This document shows positions 29,054-36,261 of a DNA stretch of 64,000 nucleotides, piece after piece. The DNA comes from Deltaproteobacteria bacterium (GTDB lineage: Bacteria > Myxococcota_A > Polyangia > Polyangiales > Ga0077539): NCBI GenBank assembly GCA_947477565.1, contig CANJUR010000013.1, forward strand, positions 21,631-85,630, in the 5' to 3' direction. Both the position numbers and the translations under genes were made by a program. Below the pieces are notes generated by a model. That model made no database searches. It saw only the letters and a program-made list of their open reading frames with translations, and was not told where the DNA came from. The number at the start of each line of letters is the position of its first letter. Position 1 is the stretch's first letter.

Positions 29054-30102
29054 ATCGACTCCCCTGCGCATCGCGAACTCTCAATGACCTCTCCGAAGAC
29101 GGCTGCGAGCCGTGCGGCGTTGATGGTCACCGAATACTCAGCTTTCACCACGGCGAGACCGCGCTGACCCATCGCTCGCGCGCCCTGGGCATCGCGATAA
29201 AGGCGCTCCAGAGCAGCGAGCCACTCCTCGGTGGTGCGCGCGGCGTATCCCACATCATCGCGAGCGAGGACGTCTACGTTTGCTCCCACGGGCGACACGA
29301 CAACGGGCAGTCCCGCGGCCATATAGACAAGCATCTTGGCGGCACACTTCCCCCGGGCCCACTCCTCATCGGCCAAGGGCATGAGTCCTACGTCCATGCC
29401 TCTAACCGCGAGTCGCTCAGCCTCGACGGTCCATCGCACAAACTCTATCTGCTCTGGGGGCAGTGACTTCCAGAGCGGCGGTTTGTCTGCAACCACCCGC
29501 ACGACGGCGTCACGGTGATTCGCCAGAAAGATCGCCAGAGCAGGCTCTGTCTGCAATAGGTATGGGAAGTTCGCGGAAGATCCTGTCCATCCGACGATCC
29601 ATCGGTTTTGGCCTGGGTTCGGGTTGCCACCCGCCCAGTCCGCGGGCTCCACCGAGGTCGGCACCACGAACACCCGCTTCGCGTGGGGACGATAGTGTTC
29701 TGCGAGCCATGCATTGCCGACGATGACCGCGGCGCATCCGGCCGCGATACGCTCGGAGAAGCCCTTTACTCCACTAAGAAAGATGGCGTCGTCGATATCG
29801 AGGATGCGATTCGAGGCGCGGCCCACGCTTAGCTCCAGGGTCTCTCTGCCGGCCAAAAACTCACGCTCCATCCACACCAGATCGGCCGTTGAAGCAGAGT
29901 GAAAGGCACGTTTGCGCGAGCGCAGTCGCCGATAGTCCCAGACAAACCGCGGCACCCCGAAGGGCACCGGATCGAACTTCGCAGGGGTGCACGGATATTC
30001 ATCAACGTGAACGCCATGAGAAGCGAGCGAGGGAATGAATTGGCGCACCCGGAATCGACTCGACGGTTCGTTCAAGCCTGAAGTGAACGCGACCACCCGC
30101 AT
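29050..30102 (-). CDS. Glycosyltransferase (GT-B fold, GT4-like, divergent)
   Basis: A 350-aa protein with SSRFRVRQFIPSL near the N-terminus, a central ILDIDDAIFL and VGNAWLAEHYRP, then WTGSSANFPYL and a C-terminal GKCAAKMLVYMAAGLPVVVSPVG. This layout fits divergent GT4-type enzymes of polysaccharide loci, which lack the canonical EX7E spacing. The start is in a TAATG overlap with the flippase stop at 30102, with GGAGAGCAGG just upstream; an in-frame ATG at 30120 would overlap more. Operon position supports a sugar-transfer role. Confidence 0.85.
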   Translation of the reverse strand: MRVVAFTSGLNEPSSRFRVRQFIPSLASHGVHVDEYPCTPAKFDPVPFGVPRFVWDYRRLRSRKRAFHSASTADLVWMEREFLAGRETLELSVGRASNRILDIDDAIFLSGVKGFSERIAAGCAAVIVGNAWLAEHYRPHAKRVFVVPTSVEPADWAGGNPNPGQNRWIVGWTGSSANFPYLLQTEPALAIFLANHRDAVVRVVADKPPLWKSLPPEQIEFVRWTVEAERLAVRGMDVGLMPLADEEWARGKCAAKMLVYMAAGLPVVVSPVGANVDVLARDDVGYAARTTEEWLAALERLYRDAQGARAMGQRGLAVVKAEYSVTINAARLAAVFGEVIESSRCAGESI

Positions 30103-31637
30103 TATCGACCTGCTCTCCATCGAATGATTCGCGCACGCACGGAAGCCAGAGTGGCATCGATGATCTCGCGGTCTTCGCTCTCGAAGCCGAGCGACGTCAG
30201 CACGAGAATATAGAATGCCAGAGCGACGCCGACGCCCAACAAGAAGCGCCCCGGGGATTGGGTAGACGAGGAAAACGCGACGGACTGCGGGAGGCGACCG
30301 GCGGCCCATGCGACGCAAGACGCAGCCACCGGCTTCAGAAGGGTTAGAGAGAAGCCCTGGGCGCCGGTGCGAAGTCGCGCGAAGGTCAGACAGATTGCCT
30401 CGGACACGACGAGTGCGATGAAGAACGAGATAGCCCCGCCCAAAAGGCCGTAGCGCGGAATCAACAGGTTGGGAACAAAGAGTTGCAGCCCGAGCGACAC
30501 CAGGGCTGCATACAAGTTGAACCGTGCATTACCGCTGAGTGGAAGCGCATAGCTGGACAGGGACATCGCGCTGAGCAGGTAACCCGCGGCAAGCACGGCG
30601 AGGGCTGCGTGCGCCCGTACGAAGGTCTGGCCGTGCATCGCAAGAATCGCGTCGCCGAAGCCCGCGAGAATCGTGAAGAAGGGCAGCGCCATCATCGCCA
30701 CCCAACGGGTCTGTCGGCGCAGGAGGGCGTTCATCGCGTCCGTCCGTCCGGCAGCGATCATCGCCGGAAGGTCGCCGGAGAGACCCGGATAGAACGTCCC
30801 TCGAATCTGGAAAAGCGTAGCGGCGTAGGGGAGGCAGACGTTGAAGGCGCCGGCGTCTTCGGGGCCGCGGTGGAAGTTCACGAGGAGGCCATCGACACGC
30901 CCGCGCAAGGCGGCCACGAGGCTCATGGCGACGAGCGGAAGCCCGGCCCGCAGCACCGCGCTGTCCCACGGCGCCGTCACCGCGCGCCGGAGCGTCTGGG
31001 GCAATGAGTGCACTCGACCGTAAAAGAGCGCCGCGAGCGCTGTGGTCAATGTCATGGTGGCCACCACCGCGGTGCATGCGCCCTGGAGGCCCGCCCCGAG
31101 CTGGAGCACAAGCGTAGTGAGTCCTAGGACCGTGAGAGGCTGGGCGACGCCGCGCACCCAGAAGTCATACTTCATCACCTTGCGGACCTGAGTGGCAATC
31201 AGGAAGATGCTTGTGGCGTGGTAGGCGATCGGTACCAGCAGCAAGGTGCGAATCGGCGCCGCGAGAAGAGGCTCATTCTGCAGGGCTGCGATGCGCGTCG
31301 CCCCGATCATCAGAACCGCGCCGCCCATCAGTCCGGACACGGCCACGACACGCAGACACATCGCGACGGCATCGACCGCTGCCGCCTCATCGCCGCTCTG
31401 CCGGGCCACGCTTGCGCGCTGGGCGAGCACCGTGTCCATGCCAAAGAGGGTGAACACCGACACCACGTCCACGATACTGTTGGCGGTGGTGTAGAGCCCA
31501 TAGCCTGCGGTGCCGAGCGAGCGCGTCAACTGGACGTGAAACGCTGGCGTCGACGCGTTGGCGAGCAGCGTGAGAAGGTTCACGCCCACGCCGCGCGCCT
31601 CCGTGGTGGTGCCGCCCTCGCCCGCGGCTTCCGTCAC
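30102..31637 (-). CDS. Oligosaccharide flippase (Wzx/polysaccharide biosynthesis family)
   Basis: A 511-aa inner-membrane protein with about 12-14 predicted helices, starting with the typical VNLLTLLANASTPAFH and LGTAGYGLYTTANSIVDVVSVFTLFGMD, as in the MATE/Wzx superfamily. It would flip lipid-linked sugar repeat units to the periplasm, which fits a Wzy-type pathway. The GTG start overlaps the upstream methyltransferase stop (GTGA). A Wzy polymerase is not recognised in the window, although the GT-C-like gene at 23.7 kb is a polytopic candidate. Confidence 0.88.
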   Translation of the reverse strand: MTEAAGEGGTTTEARGVGVNLLTLLANASTPAFHVQLTRSLGTAGYGLYTTANSIVDVVSVFTLFGMDTVLAQRASVARQSGDEAAAVDAVAMCLRVVAVSGLMGGAVLMIGATRIAALQNEPLLAAPIRTLLLVPIAYHATSIFLIATQVRKVMKYDFWVRGVAQPLTVLGLTTLVLQLGAGLQGACTAVVATMTLTTALAALFYGRVHSLPQTLRRAVTAPWDSAVLRAGLPLVAMSLVAALRGRVDGLLVNFHRGPEDAGAFNVCLPYAATLFQIRGTFYPGLSGDLPAMIAAGRTDAMNALLRRQTRWVAMMALPFFTILAGFGDAILAMHGQTFVRAHAALAVLAAGYLLSAMSLSSYALPLSGNARFNLYAALVSLGLQLFVPNLLIPRYGLLGGAISFFIALVVSEAICLTFARLRTGAQGFSLTLLKPVAASCVAWAAGRLPQSVAFSSSTQSPGRFLLGVGVALAFYILVLTSLGFESEDREIIDATLASVRARIIRWRAGR

Positions 31638-32245
31638 CGCGGGAGCCGCCGCAGCGTGGCGGTGAGTTCGTACACTGGCACCCAGTACACGAGGTTTTCT
31701 TCGTAGTACTCGCGCGTAGCGTCAGAGATGTTCGCGAGCGCTTGCACCCACTTGCGTATCATCCGCCGGAAAAACCAGGGCGACGTGAACCCAAGGTGCA
31801 ACGAAGTGACCTCTAGTCGATAGTCCAGACCGTAGCGAGGCACCTGCCGATGAAGCTGTGGAGCGTCCGCGAGGTACGAGAAGCTATAGAGTCCAAAGGG
31901 CCGCACATGGGTCGGATCGGAGTAATAGTAGGGATTCGAAAAGTGCGGCACCACGACGGTCACGACTCCCTGCTCCACGAGAACCCTGGAGAGTTCACGC
32001 ATGAGCCCGTCGAGGTCGATCACGTGCTCGAGGAAGTGCGCCGTATAGACCCTCGAGACGCTCGCGTCGGGTAGTGAGCGAAGCACGGTCACCACCTCGC
32101 CCACCACATCCACGCCGGGATGGTCGAGCAGGTCGATGCCGACGGCTGCGGGATCGATCTTCGAGGCGCCACAACCGAGTTCCAGGGCGCCTGGATTCTC
32201 CGGGGAGAATGACCCCAGCCGTCCCGCGCGGTCACGAAAGGTCAT
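31634..32245 (-). CDS. SAM-dependent methyltransferase (class I)
   Basis: A 203-aa methyltransferase with motif I LELGCGASKIDPAAVGIDLL and a post-motif HFLEHVIDLDGLMREL, in which EH-D is typical of glycan methyltransferases. A C-terminal YYYSDPTHVRPFGLYSFSYL follows. It is shorter than the zinc-ribbon enzyme at 26.8 kb. ATGA overlap with the upstream RmlD-like gene and GTGA overlap with the flippase place it in the middle of the polysaccharide operon. It probably methylates a sugar or a lipid-linked intermediate. Confidence 0.88.
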   Translation of the reverse strand: MTFRDRAGRLGSFSPENPGALELGCGASKIDPAAVGIDLLDHPGVDVVGEVVTVLRSLPDASVSRVYTAHFLEHVIDLDGLMRELSRVLVEQGVVTVVVPHFSNPYYYSDPTHVRPFGLYSFSYLADAPQLHRQVPRYGLDYRLEVTSLHLGFTSPWFFRRMIRKWVQALANISDATREYYEENLVYWVPVYELTATLRRLPR

Positions 32246-33090
32246 GCGGACGACCGCGAGCGGAAGTCCAGAGCGTACTGGCCCATGACCTCGTCGAGTG
32301 CTGCCGCAACGGGTCGCATCGTGATGCCGAGCGCGGCAAGCCGAGGCGACGCGAGTAGGCAGTTCGACCGCGGGGCCGCCGCGAGTCCGAGAGAGACCAA
32401 CTCCTCTTCTTCGATAAACTCACAACGGTGAGAGGGATCGACCCGATTGGCGTATCTAGCAAGCAGGTCTCGGTGCCGCAGGGTGCCAGGATTGGTCACA
32501 TGAAACACGCCCGTCGCCCGACGCGCCGCGAGTTCGCCGATCACGTGCACAAGGTCATCGACGAAGGTGACAGAGTTCTCGACATCGATGACTCGAGCGT
32601 AACCCGCTAGTTTCGTGATGAGGTTTCGCGGGTTCATCGCTCCGTCCACGGGCATTCGAATGCGCACTACGGCAGTGTGAGCCATCGGGGCGAGCAGCAA
32701 ATCAGTGGCGTACTTGGTACGGCTGTAATACGAAATCGGGTTCGCCGGGTCGTCTTCGCGCCAGCCTCCAGGGCTCGGTGAAGGCCCATAAAACACGCAC
32801 CCTGAGCCGATATGAAGCATGTGCGCGTCGGCCTCCCGGGACGCTTCGGCGAGCGTCAGGGCGCCGAGCACATTACTTCGCCACGTGGCCTCCTGGTGAG
32901 TCTCGCACCAGTCCACATTGGGGCGACCGGTCTTTCCCGCTGCATTGATGACTACCTCTGCACGGGCGCCGTGAATCGCGTCGGCGACGGCAATTCGATC
33001 CGTCACATCGACTTCGGAGAGCGTGGCTCCGGGCATCTCGCGAGCCAGTCGTCGGCCCAGGAATCCGCCGCCAAATACCAGTGTGTTCAA
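32242..33090 (-). CDS. RmlD-like sugar-nucleotide reductase/epimerase (extended SDR)
   Basis: A 282-aa NAD(P)-dependent protein with an N-terminal Gly-rich loop GGGFLGRRLA, a cysteine-containing central region and the catalytic pair YxxxK in SYYSRTKYATD. VVINAAGKTG and DVENSVTFVDDLVHVI resemble dTDP-4-dehydrorhamnose reductases. The likely role is reduction of the 4-keto sugar made by RmlB. The TTG start at 33090 is unusual but overlaps the upstream rmlA stop as TTGA, so coupling makes it credible. No rmlC is adjacent, so the product may not be rhamnose. Confidence 0.82.
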   Translation of the reverse strand: MNTLVFGGGFLGRRLAREMPGATLSEVDVTDRIAVADAIHGARAEVVINAAGKTGRPNVDWCETHQEATWRSNVLGALTLAEASREADAHMLHIGSGCVFYGPSPSPGGWREDDPANPISYYSRTKYATDLLLAPMAHTAVVRIRMPVDGAMNPRNLITKLAGYARVIDVENSVTFVDDLVHVIGELAARRATGVFHVTNPGTLRHRDLLARYANRVDPSHRCEFIEEEELVSLGLAAAPRSNCLLASPRLAALGITMRPVAAALDEVMGQYALDFRSRSSA

Positions 33091-34172
33091 GAGGTCCTCG
33101 CGAATTCGATTAGACAGTCATCGCCCACGAGCAGGACGATCGCACCGGCCCTCGCGTCGCCGGGCCGGACTCGCACCCGACGCCCCAGCAGTGAATCTTC
33201 CAGGCGGGCGATGTCCTCGACGAGACAGCCCTCCATGAGCACCGAGCGATCAATGCCAGAGCGAAGTACCGTGACCTCCGGACCAATGCTCGTGAAGGGT
33301 CCAATGTTCGAGTCCACGACCCTCGCGCCGGCGCCGATGACCACCGGCCCTCGGATGGTAGACCGCTCGACCACCGCACCTTCGGCGATCGAAACGCGAC
33401 CCGTGACGCGGCTTGCGCCGTCCACCACGCCCCGCACTTCAGCGACGGCCCAGGCGTCGAGGACGGTCTCATTGGCTAGCAGGAGATCATCCTTCTTGCC
33501 CGTATCGAGCCACCACGATGTGACGATGTCATGGTGGACGATCTCTCCCCGCGCCAGAATGCGAGCGAGAGTATCCGTGATTTCCAGTTCGCCGCGCGGC
33601 GATGGCTTGATCTCCGAGATCGCGCTGAACACCGACGCACTTCGGAAGAGATAGACGCCTACGAGTGCGAGGTTACTGGGCGGGTGCTCGGGCTTCTCTA
33701 TAAGTTGCGCGATACGACCCGATGCATCAAGCACGGCGACGCCAAAGGCGCGCGGATTGGGCACCTCCTTGAGCATGACCGAGGCGCTGACCTCAGGCCG
33801 CGCGGCAAAGGCCTCGACCGCCGGTCGAATGGGACTCCCGATCAGGTTGTCTCCCAGGTACATGCAGAAGTCGTCTGAACCCAGGAAATCCCGAGCGACG
33901 AGCACGGCGTGCGCGAGACCTGCGGGGCGCTCTTGAACGATATAAGAGAACTTCGCGTTCCAGCGAGACCCGTCTCCCAGCGCGGCGCGCACTTCGGATC
34001 CCGTCTCCGGTGAGATCACAACGCCGATGTCTACGATTCCTGCGCCGACGAGGTTATCGATGACAAAGAAGAGAATGGGTCGATTGGCCACCGGCACAAG
34101 CTGCTTCGCGCCTGTGTAGGTGATGGGGCGAAGTCGCGATCCTGCGCCGCCGGAGAGCACCAGACCCTTCAC
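33087..34172 (-). CDS. rmlA: Glucose-1-phosphate thymidylyltransferase, long (StrD-like) form
   Basis: A 361-aa nucleotidyltransferase that makes dTDP-glucose from glucose-1-phosphate and dTTP. It has the signature LSGGAGSRLRPIT near the start, LGDNLIGS for metal binding, and LIEKPEHPPSNLALVGVYLF. The extra C-terminal roughly 100 residues form a left-handed beta-helix-like region (VIGAGARVVDSNIGPFTSIGPEV), which distinguishes the long StrD type from the short RmlA. The GTG start overlaps the rmlB stop (GTGA). Confidence 0.92.
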   Translation of the reverse strand: MKGLVLSGGAGSRLRPITYTGAKQLVPVANRPILFFVIDNLVGAGIVDIGVVISPETGSEVRAALGDGSRWNAKFSYIVQERPAGLAHAVLVARDFLGSDDFCMYLGDNLIGSPIRPAVEAFAARPEVSASVMLKEVPNPRAFGVAVLDASGRIAQLIEKPEHPPSNLALVGVYLFRSASVFSAISEIKPSPRGELEITDTLARILARGEIVHHDIVTSWWLDTGKKDDLLLANETVLDAWAVAEVRGVVDGASRVTGRVSIAEGAVVERSTIRGPVVIGAGARVVDSNIGPFTSIGPEVTVLRSGIDRSVLMEGCLVEDIARLEDSLLGRRVRVRPGDARAGAIVLLVGDDCLIEFARTS

Positions 34173-35239
34173 TTCGCACCGCCGAGGCCGAGTCGGGTTC
34201 GGTCATAAACACGCTCGGACACCGCTTGCGACCAGCCCGGATGATCAAGGTACCAGCGCACCGTCTCACGCAAGCCATCTTCGAGCGTGTGGCGAGGCTT
34301 CCAATCGAGCGCTTCGCTCGCGTGGGAAGCGTCGATAGCATAGCGGCGGTCGTGGCCGGGGCGGTCTTTCACAAAGTTGATCAGCGCGCGAAAACCTCCC
34401 ACGGGCGGCGAGAACCCGGCCGCCGGGGCCATCTCGTCAAGTAGATCGCAGAGTGTCTGCACGAGTGAGAGGTTCGTACGTTCGCTGTTGCCGCCGAGGG
34501 CGTAGGTCTTACCGGCCACTCCGCGCTGCGCTGCTGCGAGGAGGCCTTCACAGTGGTCCTCGACGAAGATCCAATCGCGCACTTGCAGACCATCGCCGTA
34601 CACGGGTAAGGCTCGATGCTGAAGTGCGTTTAGGATCATCAAGGGGATCAGCTTCTCTGGAAACTGAAAAGGACCGTAGTTGTTGGAGCAGTGAGTCGTG
34701 ATTACCGGGAGCCCGTAGGTTTGGCCCCAGGCGCGCACGAAGTGATCGGCGGAGGCCTTCGATGCGGCGTAGGGAGAGTTTGGCGCGAAGCGCGATGTCT
34801 CCGTGAAGTACCCATCAGAGCCCAGCGAGCCGAACACCTCGTCGGTTGATACTTGGAGATATCGAAACGCATCGGGTGCGTCGCCGGAGTCCACGTAGCG
34901 TCGGGCGGAGTCGAGAAGCGCGTGGGTGCCGAGAACGTTGGTGCGAAGAAACTCCGTGGCGTCATCGATGGACCGGTCGACGTGCGACTCGGCCGCGAGG
35001 TTAAGCAGGGCAATCGGGCGATGCTCACGCAGCATGGAGCGAACGAGAGCGACGTCGGCAATGTCGCCCTCGACGAAGTGGTGTCGCGGGTGCTGCATCA
35101 CGTCGCCGAGGTTGTCCCGATGACCCGCGTAGGTGAGCAGGTCGAGCGTGACGACCGTCAGTGCCTCATCGCGCAGCGCCCGGCGGACTAGGTTTGAACC
35201 GATGAAGCCAGCGCCACCGGTAATCAATAGAACGGGCAC
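34169..35239 (-). CDS. rmlB: dTDP-glucose 4,6-dehydratase
   Basis: A 356-aa extended SDR enzyme converting dTDP-glucose to dTDP-4-keto-6-deoxyglucose. It has the NAD-binding TGGAGFIGSN, the catalytic triad segment STDEVFG, YAASK in SPYAASKASAD, and CSNNYGPFQFPEKLIPL. The GTG at 35239 is favoured because AGGAG lies 10 nt upstream and the protein then begins directly at the Rossmann strand, as in the family; ATGs at 35275 and 35287 lack a site. It is the first gene of the seven-gene polysaccharide operon, with about 320 bp of non-coding DNA upstream. Confidence 0.95.
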   Translation of the reverse strand: MPVLLITGGAGFIGSNLVRRALRDEALTVVTLDLLTYAGHRDNLGDVMQHPRHHFVEGDIADVALVRSMLREHRPIALLNLAAESHVDRSIDDATEFLRTNVLGTHALLDSARRYVDSGDAPDAFRYLQVSTDEVFGSLGSDGYFTETSRFAPNSPYAASKASADHFVRAWGQTYGLPVITTHCSNNYGPFQFPEKLIPLMILNALQHRALPVYGDGLQVRDWIFVEDHCEGLLAAAQRGVAGKTYALGGNSERTNLSLVQTLCDLLDEMAPAAGFSPPVGGFRALINFVKDRPGHDRRYAIDASHASEALDWKPRHTLEDGLRETVRWYLDHPGWSQAVSERVYDRTRLGLGGAK

Positions 35240-35559
35240 GTTCGCAGGGCTCCTGATCGAAAAGGGTAAAGTCATTAACACAGGCAAGCAGCCCTTTCAA
35301 CGAGGTCTCTTGATCCTGCGGGCATTCGGAATACCTGCGTCAGTCATCGCGTAAGTACCTGAAATCAAACGATATAACCCCTGTACCCAGTCTAGTATGT
35401 CGCGTGGTTACACGACGTATCCTGAATGCCTGAGCGGCCTGCAGGAGAGGCACTCCGATCGAAGGTTTTGGTGATCCAGAAGACCCCGATCATCCAAGAT
35501 GAGCGCTATCGACTCGAGGGTGGTGGCGACCTCCCCGGGACCCATTCTCGGGGCGCGAC
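35240..35559. other. Non-coding region upstream of the polysaccharide operon
   Basis: About 320 bp between the rmlB start and the stop of the RluA-type gene. It is less GC-rich than its neighbours. It contains an imperfect 15-bp palindrome, GGCATTCGGAATACC, at 35321-35335. I saw no convincing -35/-10 pair or gene. It must hold the operon promoter. Confidence 0.5.
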
Positions 35560-36261
35560 CTACGGCGGCCACGGCTCCAGCACCGGAACCATCTTCTGCT
35601 GGATCGCGGCGAAGTCCGTCGGCCAGGGCGCCGTGACCACCCCGGACTGCCCCGGCACACGCACTGCGCGCGCATGGAGCATCACCCGCGGTACAGCCAG
35701 CACCGCTCCGCTCACGGACGTCAGCCGACGCGCTCCGCCATAAGCCACGTCGCCCAACAAGGGAGACCCCGCCTGCGCTGCGTGCACCCGAATCTGGTGC
35801 GTACGCCCGGTCACTGGAACAAACCCCAGCACCGTCGCGCCGGCCCCCTCGCCCAGCACCACCCAGCGAGTGCGCGCCTCCGCCGACGTCGGGCCTTCGC
35901 CGCACCGCCGACGCGTCCGATCTTTCGGGTCCTCCTCGATGCGCCAGGACCACTCGCCTTCGCTCGCGTCCGCCCTCGTCCCGACGAGCCCCGCATACCA
36001 TCGCTGGTATTCGCCCGCCGCCTTGGCCGCCGCTGCGGTCGCGATGGCCCGGTCGCTCAGCGCGAACAGCACCACCCCTGTGACCGACGCGTCGAGCCGC
36101 GACAGCGGGTGCCAATGCGCGCTCTTCGGCCGCATCCGCTGAGCGACGCCCACCAGTGACGCCTCGCCCTTCGTCCGCGGCGTCGTGAGCAGCCCGCTGG
36201 GCTTGTCGAGCACCATCCAACTGTCCGCCTCGAAGAGCACCGCCGCTTCGGTCACACGCAT
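35560..36261 (-). CDS. RluA-family pseudouridine synthase
   Basis: A short 233-aa pseudouridine synthase without an S4 domain. The catalytic Asp is in SRLDASVTGVVLFA (the family usually has HRLD), and GRTHQIRVHAAQAGSPLLGD is the conserved binding motif. The N-terminus WMVLDKPSGLLTTP is typical. The RNA target cannot be inferred. Its ATG lies inside the end of the upstream dikinase gene with a 10-bp overlap, so the two are co-transcribed. This partner is unexpected for a pseudouridine synthase. Confidence 0.9.
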   Translation of the reverse strand: MRVTEAAVLFEADSWMVLDKPSGLLTTPRTKGEASLVGVAQRMRPKSAHWHPLSRLDASVTGVVLFALSDRAIATAAAAKAAGEYQRWYAGLVGTRADASEGEWSWRIEEDPKDRTRRRCGEGPTSAEARTRWVVLGEGAGATVLGFVPVTGRTHQIRVHAAQAGSPLLGDVAYGGARRLTSVSGAVLAVPRVMLHARAVRVPGQSGVVTAPWPTDFAAIQQKMVPVLEPWPP

